The position numbers were made by a program, and so were the translations under genes. 64,000 nucleotides of DNA from Microbacterium sp. 1.5R. GTDB taxonomy: Bacteria; Actinomycetota; Actinomycetes; Actinomycetales; Microbacteriaceae. The stretch lies in the NCBI RefSeq assembly GCF_007667425.1, contig NZ_VDRC01000001.1, forward strand, positions 1,270,595 to 1,334,594. The letters run 5' to 3'. The notes under the pieces are model-generated. The model saw nothing but the letters and a program-made list of their open reading frames with translations, searched no databases and was not told where the DNA came from. Shown here one piece after another: positions 44,456 through 53,366 of the stretch (within the stretch, counting starts at the first letter, position 1; each line of letters begins with the position of its first letter).

Positions 44456-47452
44456 TCAGCGCGTGATGCGCAGCGTCCTCACCTCGAACGGTCGCAGCGA
44501 CATCTGTCCGCCCTCGCGGCCACCCTCCAGAGCGTCCTCGATGAGCGACACCTCGCGGATCGCCGAGTGCTCGAACCCGACCTCGAGCGACCCGACCGCC
44601 CGACGACCGAGCGCCTCGTACACCCGCACGATCACATCGCCCGATCCGTCGTCGGCGAGCTTGACGCCCGAGACGACGATGCCGTCGCCCTGCACCGACA
44701 CGAGCGGCTCGACCTCGCGGGCACCGTGCACGACGGTCGCCGGCGCGTTCAGCGCGATGCCCTCGGCGGTCGCCACTGCGGCATCCGCTCCGATCACGAA
44801 GCCGACCTCGATGCGGTGGTGGCCGTGGTCGGTGTCGGGGTCGGGGAACCGCGGTGCGCGCAGCAGCGACAACCGCACGGTCGTGGTGATCGTGTCGTCC
44901 GCGACGTCACGCGACGTGTCGTAGCCGTAGATCGAGTCGTTGACGAGCGCGACGCCGAAGTCCTGCTCGCGCACGAGCACGAAGCGGTGCATCGACGCCT
45001 CGAACTTCGCGGCCTCCCAGCTCGTGTTCGTGTGCGTGACACGCGCCTGGTAGCCGAACTGCGTCTCGGCTTCAGTGTGCGACGCCTGCACGTCGAGCGG
45101 GAACGCGAGCTTCAGCAGCTTCTCGGTCTCGTGCCAGTCGACGTCGTTCTGCAGCAGCGCCGTGCGCGACCCGGGCCGCAGCACGATCGTCTGCGTGATC
45201 GACGACTGCGAGAACGGACGCACGACGGTGACGACGGCTGCGCCGTCCACGACGGATGCCGAGATCGACGCGACCCCGGTGAGGTCGGTGACGCTGTTGC
45301 GGTAGTAGCGGTCGATGTCCCACGCGTCCCACATGTTCGGGAAGTCCTGGTGCAGCTGGAAGAGGTTCGCGGCGCGCCCCTCGGCGACGGCCTCCCGTCC
45401 GGTGGCCTTGTCGACCGCCGACACGATCAGTCCCTCGCCGGACACGAGCACCGACACGAGGTCGTTCTCCAGCCGCCAGCCGCCGGCTTCGTCGGCGAGC
45501 GAGACGGGAGCGTCGACAGGCTCGCCCACCCAGGCGGCACCGAGTGCGCGACCGCGACCGCCGACCGAGGTCGGCGTGAACCGCAGCGCCCGATCGCCGT
45601 CGCCCGCGAGCGACCGCCGCGCGGCATCCGCGATGTCCTGCGCATCCGACAGCACGCCGGTCAGCACCTCGACGGCCTCGCGGTGCACCCAGGCGATGGA
45701 CGTGCCGGGCAGGATGTCGTGGAACTCGTGCAGCAGCACGACCTCCCAGAGCCGGTCGATCTCGTCCTTGGGGTACGCGGCGCCGGTGCGCACGGCATCC
45801 GTCGCCGCCCACAGCTCCGCCTCGACGAGCGCGTGCTCCGCCCAGCGGTGCAGCGCCTTCGTCGCGTGCTGGCTGGTGAGCGTGCCGCGGTGCAGTTCGA
45901 GGTAGAGCTCGCCGACCCAGACCGCGGGGTTCGCGATCTCGGCTCGCGCCTTGTCGAAGAAGGAGTCGGGGTGCTCCCACTCGACGCGCGCGCTGCCCTC
46001 GAGGTCGCGCAGGCGCTCTGCCTTGCCGGTCATCTCCCGGGTCGTGCCGCCGCCTCCGTCGCCCCAGCCGACCGGGGCGATCGACCGCGACGACACCCGG
46101 TTCTCCTTGAACTGGCGCGCGGCCTTCGCGACCTCCATGCCGCTCAGCTGCGAGTTGTAGGTGTCCATCGACGGGAAGTGCGTGAACATCTGCGACCCGT
46201 CGATGCCCTCCCACAGGAAGCTGTGGTGCGGGAACACGTTCTGCTGGTTCCACGAGATCTTCTGCGTGAAGAACCATTCGAACCCCGCCCGCCGCATGAG
46301 CTGCGGCAGCGCGGGTGAGTAGCCGAAGCTGTCGGGCAGCCACACGCCCTTCGAGCGGATGCCGAACTCGCGCTCGAAGAATCGCTGACCGTACGAGAAC
46401 TGACGCACGAGCGACTCGCCAGTCGGCATCACGGTGTCGGACTCGACCCACATGCCGCCGAGCGGCAGGAAGCGACCGTCGGCGACCGCGGCCTTCACGC
46501 GCTCCCACACCTCGGGACGGTGCCGCTTGATCCAGGCGTACTGCTGCGCGCTCGACATGCCGTACAGGAAGTCGGGCTGCTCCTCGATCAACGAGGTCAT
46601 GGATGACGTCGTGCGGGCGACCTTGCGGATCGTCTCGCGTACCGGCCACAGCCAGGCGGAGTCGATGTGCGCGTGGCCGATCGCCGAGATCTGGTGCGCG
46701 CTGGCCTCGGCCGGCGCGGCGAGCACGCCCGCGAGTCGGGCACGGGCGTCGGATGCCGTCTCGGCGATGCGCTGGAGGTCGAGCACGTCGAGCGCGTCGT
46801 CCATGGCCTGCAGGATGCGCATGCGGCGCGGCGACGTCGGAGCGAGCTCGGCCTGCAGCTCGAAGAGCACCTCGAGGTCGAGGGACAGGTCGAAGACCTC
46901 CTGCTCGAACACGGCGAGGTCCACGCGCCGCGAGCGATACAGGCGCTCCTTCGAGGAGGTGCGGATGTCGCCCTCCTGCGTGGGGAGGAAGGGGTGGTAG
47001 TCGAGCAGCACGGGGTTGGCGGCCGCCTCGAGGTACAGCTCGACGGGCTCGTCGCCGGCTGCGGTCTGCGCGATCGGCACCCACTGGTTGCGCGGGTTGA
47101 TGCTCTTCACGGGCGAGCCGTCGGGGCGGTACACGAGCGCCTCGCACTGGAATCCGGGCATGTTGATGTCGAACCCGAGGTCGACGACGGCCTCGACGCG
47201 GCGGCCGGCCCACTCGGCCGGCACGCTGCCGGTGAGGCGGAACCACGTGGTCCCCCAGGCGGGGCCCCACATCTCGCCGACCGCGGCCGGCTCGAAGTCG
47301 AGGGCGAGCCCTTCGGACGGGGGGATCGGCTCCCCGGGGAGTTCGTGCAGAGCGACCTCCAGCGGCACGGAGGCCGAGTGGATGGCGGGGCGGATCCGCT
47401 CTTCCAGCACGCGCTTGACGCGGCCGACGGTGAGCGAGGTGTCGTCATGCAT
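44456..47452 (-). CDS. alpha-mannosidase, glycoside hydrolase family 38
   Basis: A 998-residue retaining alpha-mannosidase without a signal peptide, so cytoplasmic. Zinc ligands are His262 and Asp264 in GHAHIDSAWLWP and the nucleophile is Asp374 in GVWLPDSFGYSPAL. The helical middle domain and the C-terminal beta domain complete the GH38 architecture. Its likely job is to remove alpha-1,3/1,6-linked mannose from imported N-glycan pieces. The ATG at 47452 follows GGAGA. The promoter region carries operator O1, shared with the divergent LacI gene. Confidence 0.94.
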   Translation of the reverse strand: MHDDTSLTVGRVKRVLEERIRPAIHSASVPLEVALHELPGEPIPPSEGLALDFEPAAVGEMWGPAWGTTWFRLTGSVPAEWAGRRVEAVVDLGFDINMPGFQCEALVYRPDGSPVKSINPRNQWVPIAQTAAGDEPVELYLEAAANPVLLDYHPFLPTQEGDIRTSSKERLYRSRRVDLAVFEQEVFDLSLDLEVLFELQAELAPTSPRRMRILQAMDDALDVLDLQRIAETASDARARLAGVLAAPAEASAHQISAIGHAHIDSAWLWPVRETIRKVARTTSSMTSLIEEQPDFLYGMSSAQQYAWIKRHRPEVWERVKAAVADGRFLPLGGMWVESDTVMPTGESLVRQFSYGQRFFEREFGIRSKGVWLPDSFGYSPALPQLMRRAGFEWFFTQKISWNQQNVFPHHSFLWEGIDGSQMFTHFPSMDTYNSQLSGMEVAKAARQFKENRVSSRSIAPVGWGDGGGGTTREMTGKAERLRDLEGSARVEWEHPDSFFDKARAEIANPAVWVGELYLELHRGTLTSQHATKALHRWAEHALVEAELWAATDAVRTGAAYPKDEIDRLWEVVLLHEFHDILPGTSIAWVHREAVEVLTGVLSDAQDIADAARRSLAGDGDRALRFTPTSVGGRGRALGAAWVGEPVDAPVSLADEAGGWRLENDLVSVLVSGEGLIVSAVDKATGREAVAEGRAANLFQLHQDFPNMWDAWDIDRYYRNSVTDLTGVASISASVVDGAAVVTVVRPFSQSSITQTIVLRPGSRTALLQNDVDWHETEKLLKLAFPLDVQASHTEAETQFGYQARVTHTNTSWEAAKFEASMHRFVLVREQDFGVALVNDSIYGYDTSRDVADDTITTTVRLSLLRAPRFPDPDTDHGHHRIEVGFVIGADAAVATAEGIALNAPATVVHGAREVEPLVSVQGDGIVVSGVKLADDGSGDVIVRVYEALGRRAVGSLEVGFEHSAIREVSLIEDALEGGREGGQMSLRPFEVRTLRITR

Positions 47453-47535
47453 GGGTCAGTCTCCGGGCTCGACGGTGAGGGGTGGGGGAACGGCGAAGGG
47501 GAACGCGGCGCCGTCCGTCGATGCTATCCGATTTA

Positions 47536-47549
47536 CTAAAGCGATCTAG
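47536..47549. promoter_or_regulatory. LacI operator O1 of the N-glycan regulon
   Basis: CTAAAGCGATCTAG fits the consensus CTNAAGCGNTNTAG. It lies between GH38 and LacI; on the minus strand its end forms a TTTAGT -10 candidate for the GH38 gene. Confidence 0.75.
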
Positions 47550-47603
47550 CACCGAGGCGCGTGGGGGTGTCGTCACTTCCCGCTGCGGGCCAAATCGATC
47601 AAG

Positions 47604-47609
47604 TATGGT
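47604..47609 (+). promoter_or_regulatory. -10 box of the LacI gene
   Basis: TATGGT ends 8 nt before the ATG at 47618, giving a leaderless or very short leader. Confidence 0.45.
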
Positions 47610-47617
47610 GAGTCACT

Positions 47618-48646
47618 ATGAGCCCGGCGAAACGCGTCACCATCGCCGATATCGCGCGCATGGCCGGCGTCTCGCCCGGCGCCGTCTCGTTCGCCCTGAA
47701 CGGACGCCCCGGGGTGAGCGAGGAGACGCGGCAGCGCATCCTCGCGGTCGTCGAGGAGAACGGCTGGCAGCCCAGCTCCGCTGCCCGAGCCCTCGTCGGG
47801 GCCCGCGCCAACACCGTCGGCTTCGCGCTCGCCCGCCCCGCCCGCTCACTCGGCTCCGAGGCCTTCTTCACCGACCTCATCGCCGGCATCGAGTCGCGGC
47901 TGTCCGAGAGCAAGGTGAGTCTGCAGCTGCGACTCGTCAGCGGCATCGCCGAGGAGATGGAGGTCCATCGGCAGTGGTCGTCCAACCAGGTCGACGGCAT
48001 CATCCTCATCGACCCCCGCGACGACGACCCCCGCGGCGAGCGCATCACCGCCCTCGACGCCCGCGCCGTCATGATCGGCTCGAAGCCGTCGCCCGAAGGG
48101 TCAGTGCCGAGCGTCTGGATCGGCGACGATGCGGTCGCCGACACCCTGTTCTCGTATCTGGCGGCCCTCGGCCACGAGCGCATCGCCTATGTCGCGGGCC
48201 CTGCGGAGCTCGAGCACACGCGACTGCGTGCGGAGGTGCTCGATCGCATGACCGGCGACGGTGTCGCGGGCGAGGTCATCACGACCGACTTCTCCCCCGC
48301 GCGGGCGTCGGCCGTGACCCGCACGCTGCTCGCCGGGAGGCAGCGTCCGACCGCGATCGTCTACGACAACGACGTGATGGCCGTGGCGGGGCTCAGGGTC
48401 GCTCAGGAGATGGGCCGCCACGTACCGCGCGACGTGTCGCTCGCCTCGTTCGACGACTCCGTGATCGCCGGCCTCATCAATCCGTCGATCACCGCGATGA
48501 CCCGCGACACGTTCGAGCTCGGCGAGCGTGCGGCCACGCTGCTGCTGCAGCAGATCGAGGCAGGGGCGAATCTGCCGAGCGTCGAGGGTCCCAGCCCCAC
48601 GCTGACGGTGCGCGAGAGCACGGCGCCGCCCGCACACGCGGGCTGA
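47618..48646 (+). CDS. LacI family transcriptional regulator of the N-glycan locus
   Basis: A 342-residue LacI repressor. The DNA-binding headpiece VTIADIARMAGVSPGAVSFALNGRPGVSEETRQRI covers residues about 6-40, and the periplasmic-binding-like ligand domain follows. It sits among the mannosidase genes, and one operator motif occurs at every transcription start of the locus. The inducer is most likely a mannose-containing oligosaccharide from N-glycans, an inference from the genes it flanks. It ends 33 nt from the convergent GH5 gene. Confidence 0.92.
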   Translation: MSPAKRVTIADIARMAGVSPGAVSFALNGRPGVSEETRQRILAVVEENGWQPSSAARALVGARANTVGFALARPARSLGSEAFFTDLIAGIESRLSESKVSLQLRLVSGIAEEMEVHRQWSSNQVDGIILIDPRDDDPRGERITALDARAVMIGSKPSPEGSVPSVWIGDDAVADTLFSYLAALGHERIAYVAGPAELEHTRLRAEVLDRMTGDGVAGEVITTDFSPARASAVTRTLLAGRQRPTAIVYDNDVMAVAGLRVAQEMGRHVPRDVSLASFDDSVIAGLINPSITAMTRDTFELGERAATLLLQQIEAGANLPSVEGPSPTLTVRESTAPPAHAG

Positions 48647-48679
48647 CCGGGCGTCCCGCCTCGGCGGCACCGCCCCGGC

Positions 48680-49990
48680 TCAGGCCTGCACGACGGTGTT
48701 CACCGACCCGTAGCGGTCGACACCGCTCGCCGAGAGGTCAGGACGGATGAGGTGCCGGATGCCGCGGGCCTCGAGCGCCGCGGCATCGAGCGCGTCGAGG
48801 GAGGTGACCACGGCGGGGTCGAGCCCGCCGGCGCACGCGTCCACCCACGCCTGGAACACCGCTCCGCCCGGGCTCAGGGCCGCCCGACTCACCGGCACCT
48901 CGCGCTCGTCGACCTCGACGACGATCGCGGTGTCGCGCACGGGGGCGGCGGACCGCCGACGCAGCTCGGGGATCAGCTCCGCGAGGCGGCGACCGATCGG
49001 CTTGGCTGCGCCCGTCTGATCGATGAGCCCGAGCGAGTACTCCAGCTCGGGGAAGTCACCGAGGTCGCGGCTCACGTCGTGCGAGCACCACCACGTGACA
49101 CCCCAGAGGTTCTCGGTACGCGCGGCCGCACGGACGGTCGCCTCGAGGAAGTCGGGCATCTCGTCGTCGGCGAGGCAGTTCGACGGAGCGCCGACCTCCT
49201 GCAGCCACACAGCACGGTCGGGGTCGGTGGCGAAGGCGCGCGAGAGCTCGATGAGGTACTCGGCGTGCCGGTCGGAGGCGACCGATCTTCCGCCGTACCG
49301 CTGCGCGGTGCCGTTGAAGATCCACGAGTGGATGGTGGTCATCGCGCCGAGACGGGAGGCGTGCGCCGGCGTGAAACCGTGGCCGTCCATGTACCAGACA
49401 GCGTCGTACTCGCTGTGCACGTGCGGCAGGCCGGGCGCCGCCTGCTCGGCTGCCGACAGCAGCGCCGAGATCCATGCGCCGGCGTCGTCCTGCGTCACCG
49501 GCCAGGGCGAGGGGTGCGTGTGCGCCGAGAACTGGTTCACTTCGTTGCCGAGAGTCAGGCCGAGGAAGTTCGGGGCCTCGCGCAGCGCTCGTCCGAGGCG
49601 GTCGACGAGTGCGACCTGGCCGTCGAGGGCCTTGGCGTCGGTGAACATGTTCTTGTCGTGCCACGTGTGGAGCCAGGACGGCACGAAGTCGAAGCTCGAC
49701 AGATGCCCCTGGATGACGTCGACGCTCGCGTCCATCCCGAACTCGCCCGCGATGTCGACGACCGCGCGCACATCGTCGACGGCCTTGTCGCGGATGAAGG
49801 TGCGGTTCGGCTGCAGCACGGTCCACAGCGGGAAGACCCGGACGTGGTCGAGTCCGAGCTCCGCGAGCGCGGCGAAGTCGCGGCGCACGTCATCGGGGGT
49901 GAAGTCCAGCCAGGAGTGCATCCACTCCTTCGACGGCGTGTAGTTCGCCCCGAATCTCAGGGGAGCATCGAGGGCGCCGCGCTGCGTCAT
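48680..49990 (-). CDS. GH5-type beta-mannosidase (GH5_18-like)
   Basis: A 436-residue clan-A glycosidase without a signal peptide. The acid-base is Glu150 in LTLGNEVN and the nucleophile Glu265 in [10 protein letters not shown]. The start [46 protein letters not shown] is the first barrel strand. It resembles GH5 subfamily 18, known in Bifidobacterium to cut the Man-beta-1,4-GlcNAc bond of the N-glycan core; subfamily assignment is mine and not tested. It would finish the pathway after alpha-mannosidases. The promoter overlaps operator O3. Confidence 0.8.
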   Translation of the reverse strand: MTQRGALDAPLRFGANYTPSKEWMHSWLDFTPDDVRRDFAALAELGLDHVRVFPLWTVLQPNRTFIRDKAVDDVRAVVDIAGEFGMDASVDVIQGHLSSFDFVPSWLHTWHDKNMFTDAKALDGQVALVDRLGRALREAPNFLGLTLGNEVNQFSAHTHPSPWPVTQDDAGAWISALLSAAEQAAPGLPHVHSEYDAVWYMDGHGFTPAHASRLGAMTTIHSWIFNGTAQRYGGRSVASDRHAEYLIELSRAFATDPDRAVWLQEVGAPSNCLADDEMPDFLEATVRAAARTENLWGVTWWCSHDVSRDLGDFPELEYSLGLIDQTGAAKPIGRRLAELIPELRRRSAAPVRDTAIVVEVDEREVPVSRAALSPGGAVFQAWVDACAGGLDPAVVTSLDALDAAALEARGIRHLIRPDLSASGVDRYGSVNTVVQA

Positions 49991-50039
49991 GTATCCGGAC
50001 CTTTCCGACGGTGTCCTCCGGCGAGGACGGGATCGCACC

Positions 50040-50054
50040 ACTATAACGCTTGAG
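50040..50054. promoter_or_regulatory. LacI operator O3 overlapping the -10 of the GH5 gene
   Basis: Read on the minus strand, CTCAAGCGTTATAG (50041-50054) matches CTNAAGCGNTNTAG. TATAGT at its end (50040-50045) is a five-of-six -10 box for the GH5 gene. Confidence 0.75.
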
Positions 50055-50108
50055 CAACATCGCGCCTACCGTCAGCCGGATCGCAGCGATAGGCCGCCGC
50101 AGCGAGCC

Positions 50109-50154
50109 TTGACACGCGTCGTTTCGGATGGTTTCATCTGCTAAAGCGCTGTAG
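50109..50154 (+). promoter_or_regulatory. promoter and LacI operator O2 of the oligosaccharide importer operon
   Basis: TTGACA (50109-50114) and TTTCAT (50132-50137) are 17 nt apart. Operator O2, CTAAAGCGCTGTAG (50141-50154), follows directly and covers the expected transcription start, a standard repressor position. The ATG is at 50204. Confidence 0.75.
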
Positions 50155-50203
50155 TCCGATCATCGGACCGGCGCGCTATCGCCCGCCTCGAGGAAGAAGC
50201 ACG

Positions 50204-51508
50204 ATGAGAGTTCCGACACGCATTGCCACGGTGGCAGCCTTCAGCATCGGCGTCCTGGCGCTGACGAGTTGCACGGGAGGTGGCGGAGCGGGCGGCGACA
50301 GCGGCGGCCCCATCGACACGTCCGGCGAGCTGAGCGGGACGATCCAGTTCCAGACCTGGTCGCTCAAGAACGAGAAGTTCACCCCGTACTTCGAAGACCT
50401 CATCGCCGCTTTCGAGGAGGAGCACCCCGACGTCACGGTCGAGTGGCTCGACCAGCCGGGCGACGGCTACCAGGAGAAGATCCTCAGCCAGGCCAACGCC
50501 AACACCCTGCCCGACGTGCTGAACCTGCCGCCCGACATCGCCTACCCGCTCGTCGCCGCCGGCAAGCTCCTCGACATCGAGAAGGCGGATGCCGACCTGA
50601 AGTCCGTCTACAACACGGGCGCGTGGGAGTCCTACAGCCAGTACCCGGGCGTCGAGGGCACCTACGGCCTGCCCTGGTACCTCTCCAGCGATGCCTCGTG
50701 GTGGAACCTCGCCCAGCTCGCGCCGTACGGCGTCACCGAGCAGAACCTGCCCACCACGGTCGACGAGCTCCTCACCCTCGCGAAGGACGTCGCGTCGGAG
50801 TCGGGCGGCAAGGTGCAGCTGCTGTCGTCGATCCCCGCGCTCGACACCTTCACGTCGGCGGGCATGGAGGTCATCGACGACGAGGGCGAGTTCGACTTCA
50901 ACACCGACGAGGCCGCCGACATCATCCAGGCCTACGCCGACGCGTACGCCGCCGGCGCGATGCCTGCCGAGGCGCTGACCGGCGACTACGGCGGGAACGC
51001 CGAGGCCTACATCCAAGAGAAGGTCGCCTTCACCACCGGCGGCACCGGCTTCACCACCGACCTGCAGAAGGACGCTCCCGCACTGCTCGAGACCACGGTC
51101 GCGACGCCGCGCCTCGGCATCCCTCCCCTCTACGTGCAGGGACTCAACGTCTCGGCCGACTCCGACAACAAGGCGGCGGCCCTCGCGTTCGCCGAATTCG
51201 CGACGAACGAGGAGAACCAGATCGCGTTCTCGTCGCTGGCCGTCGGCACCGCGCCCGGCACGACCTCGGGCGGGGACACGGTCGTCGAGAACATCTCGTC
51301 GTCGGTCACCGACCCGAAGCAGCTCGCCGCGATCGACACGGTGTTCACCGCGATGCAGGACGCGAAGGCGATCCCGTTCCAGTGGACGTCCGACATGGCG
51401 ACCTACATGACGCAGCAGATCGCCCTCGCGATCAACGGCGAGGCCGACCCGAAGACGCAGCTCGACAAGATCGTCGAGTACGCGAACGCGAACCGGGTGG
51501 ACCAGTAA
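50204..51508 (+). CDS. N-glycan oligosaccharide ABC transporter substrate-binding lipoprotein
   Basis: A 434-residue CUT1-type binding protein. The signal peptide ends in LALTSC, so the Cys near residue 23 is lipidated and the protein sits outside the membrane. A Gly-rich linker follows, then the MalE-like fold (FEEEHPDVTVEWLDQPGDGYQEKILSQ). As the first gene of the operon with two permeases and the GH92 mannosidase, it should capture the high-mannose oligosaccharides released by the secreted EndoH-type enzyme. Ligand by inference. Confidence 0.92.
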   Translation: MRVPTRIATVAAFSIGVLALTSCTGGGGAGGDSGGPIDTSGELSGTIQFQTWSLKNEKFTPYFEDLIAAFEEEHPDVTVEWLDQPGDGYQEKILSQANANTLPDVLNLPPDIAYPLVAAGKLLDIEKADADLKSVYNTGAWESYSQYPGVEGTYGLPWYLSSDASWWNLAQLAPYGVTEQNLPTTVDELLTLAKDVASESGGKVQLLSSIPALDTFTSAGMEVIDDEGEFDFNTDEAADIIQAYADAYAAGAMPAEALTGDYGGNAEAYIQEKVAFTTGGTGFTTDLQKDAPALLETTVATPRLGIPPLYVQGLNVSADSDNKAAALAFAEFATNEENQIAFSSLAVGTAPGTTSGGDTVVENISSSVTDPKQLAAIDTVFTAMQDAKAIPFQWTSDMATYMTQQIALAINGEADPKTQLDKIVEYANANRVDQ

Positions 51509-51510
51509 GC

Positions 51511-52437
51511 ATGGCCGCGGACACCGGCATCCGGAGGCGGGCGAGCGGGATCACCTCCCACAAGTGGTTCACCCCGTGGCTGCTTCTCGCGCCAGCCGTC
51601 ATCTGGGTGCTGGTGTTCGCGCTCTGGCCGTTCCTCAACACGGTCGTCCTGAGCTTCACCGACGCCAAGCCGCTGCGCACCCCCGAGTTCGTCGGCGGCG
51701 CGAACTACGAGCGCATGTTCGGCGACGAGATGTTCTGGAACGCGCTCACCACCTGCCTCATCTACGTGGTCGTGTGCGTCCCCCTGCTCACGATCCTGCC
51801 GCTGCTGCTGGCACTGCTCGTGCAGAAGAAGCTGCCCGGCATCTCGTTCTTCCGCACCACCTTCTACTTCCCCGTGATCGCGTCGGTCGTGGTCGTGGCC
51901 CTCATCTGGACCTGGCTTTTCGACAGCCGCGGCATCATCAACCAGACGCTCGAATTCATGGGTCTCGTCGACCGACCGGTGGCGTTCCTCGTCGACCGCT
52001 GGCTGCTGCTGGGGTGCGCGATCCTGCTCACGGTGTGGAAGGGCCTCGGCTACTACATGGTCGTGTATCTCGCCGCGCTCGGCAACGTCGGCAAGGAGCT
52101 GCACGAGGCGGCGATGCTCGACGGCGCCGGATCCTTCCGCCGCTTCCTGTCGGTGACGATCCCCTCGGTGCGCGGTGCGATGCTGCTCATCGCGGTGCTC
52201 ATCGCGGTATCGGCGATGCGCGTCTTCGCCGAACTCGACGTGCTGTCGAAGAGCACCGGCGGCCCCGGCGGTTACGACATGTCGCTCGTCATGCTGATCC
52301 GGCAGGTCGGCTCCGGCCTGAACGGCAACATCGGGTACGCCTCGGCCATCAGCGTCGCGCTGTTCCTCCTCACCCTCATCCCGCTCGCCGCGATCGCCTT
52401 CATGAATCGCGAGAAGAAGGCGAAGGCCCCCGCATGA
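51511..52437 (+). CDS. oligosaccharide ABC transporter permease (MalF type)
   Basis: A 308-residue CUT1 permease with six TM helices. It begins WFTPWLLLAPAVIWVLVFALWPFLNTVVLSFTD, and the EAA loop is ELHEAAMLDGAGSFRRFLSVTIPSVRGAMLLI. It starts 2 nt after the binding-protein stop and overlaps the next permease by 4 nt (ATGA). No ATPase gene is in the operon. Confidence 0.92.
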   Translation: MAADTGIRRRASGITSHKWFTPWLLLAPAVIWVLVFALWPFLNTVVLSFTDAKPLRTPEFVGGANYERMFGDEMFWNALTTCLIYVVVCVPLLTILPLLLALLVQKKLPGISFFRTTFYFPVIASVVVVALIWTWLFDSRGIINQTLEFMGLVDRPVAFLVDRWLLLGCAILLTVWKGLGYYMVVYLAALGNVGKELHEAAMLDGAGSFRRFLSVTIPSVRGAMLLIAVLIAVSAMRVFAELDVLSKSTGGPGGYDMSLVMLIRQVGSGLNGNIGYASAISVALFLLTLIPLAAIAFMNREKKAKAPA

Positions 52438-53366
52438 GCATCCTCGACCGCCCCCGCACCTCGGACGAGCGCCCGGCCGACGACGCCGCGCCGCCGTCGC
52501 GCGAGCGCGTCTTCCGACGTCGCGGCTCCGGCGACTTCAGCAAGCCGACCCTCGGCGGACTGATCGGCCGCTATGCCCTGCTGGTGTTCGTGCTGTTCCT
52601 CGTGATCGGCCCGTTCGTGTGGCAGCTGTCGACGTCGTTCAAGGGTCCGCAGGAGAACATCTACTCCTTCCCGCCCAACCTCATCCCGCGCGAGCCGACC
52701 GTGGGCAACTACGTCACGGTCGCCGACATCGTGCCGGTCTATCTCTATGCGTGGCATTCGCTGCTCGTGTCGGTCGGCACCGTCGTCAGCAACGTCGTGC
52801 TCGCGACCTTCGCCGGCTACGCGCTGGGGTGCATGCGGTTCCGCGGCAAGTGGATCGTCATGGCCATCCTGCTGTCGACCCTGCTGTTCCCCGGCGAGGT
52901 CACCGTCACGAGCAACTTCCTCACGATCCGCGCGCTCGGCCTCGCCGACACCCTGTGGGGCGTGTTCCTGCCCGGCGCGATCAGCGCCATGAACGTGCTG
53001 CTGGTCGCGACCGCATGCCGCATGATCCCGAAGGACGTGCTGGACGCCGCGACGGTCGACGGCGCCACGACCTGGCAGCGCATCCGCCACATCGTCTGGC
53101 CAAACATCCGCGGCATGGTGTCGGTCGTCGCGATCTTCGCGTTCATCGGCGCGTGGGACGACTACCTGTGGCCGCTCATCGTGCTCTCCGATCCGTCGAA
53201 GTACACCCTGACCGTCGGCATGGCCTATCTGAACAGCAGCTTCTCGGTGGACCCGCGACTCATCGCGGCGGGGACCATGATCGCGCTGGTGCCCATCGTC
53301 ATCATGTTCTCGTTCACGCAGCGATTCTTCTTCAAGGGCGTGCAGGAAGGCGCGGTCAAGGGGTGA
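52434..53366 (+). CDS. oligosaccharide ABC transporter permease (MalG type)
   Basis: A 310-residue CUT1 permease. A charged cytoplasmic N-terminus of about 40 residues is followed by six TM helices. The EAA loop is DVLDAATVDGATTWQRIRHIVWPNIRGMVSVVAI. Its stop overlaps the GH92 GTG start as GTGA, so transport and intracellular cleavage are translationally linked. Confidence 0.92.
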   Translation: MSILDRPRTSDERPADDAAPPSRERVFRRRGSGDFSKPTLGGLIGRYALLVFVLFLVIGPFVWQLSTSFKGPQENIYSFPPNLIPREPTVGNYVTVADIVPVYLYAWHSLLVSVGTVVSNVVLATFAGYALGCMRFRGKWIVMAILLSTLLFPGEVTVTSNFLTIRALGLADTLWGVFLPGAISAMNVLLVATACRMIPKDVLDAATVDGATTWQRIRHIVWPNIRGMVSVVAIFAFIGAWDDYLWPLIVLSDPSKYTLTVGMAYLNSSFSVDPRLIAAGTMIALVPIVIMFSFTQRFFFKGVQEGAVKG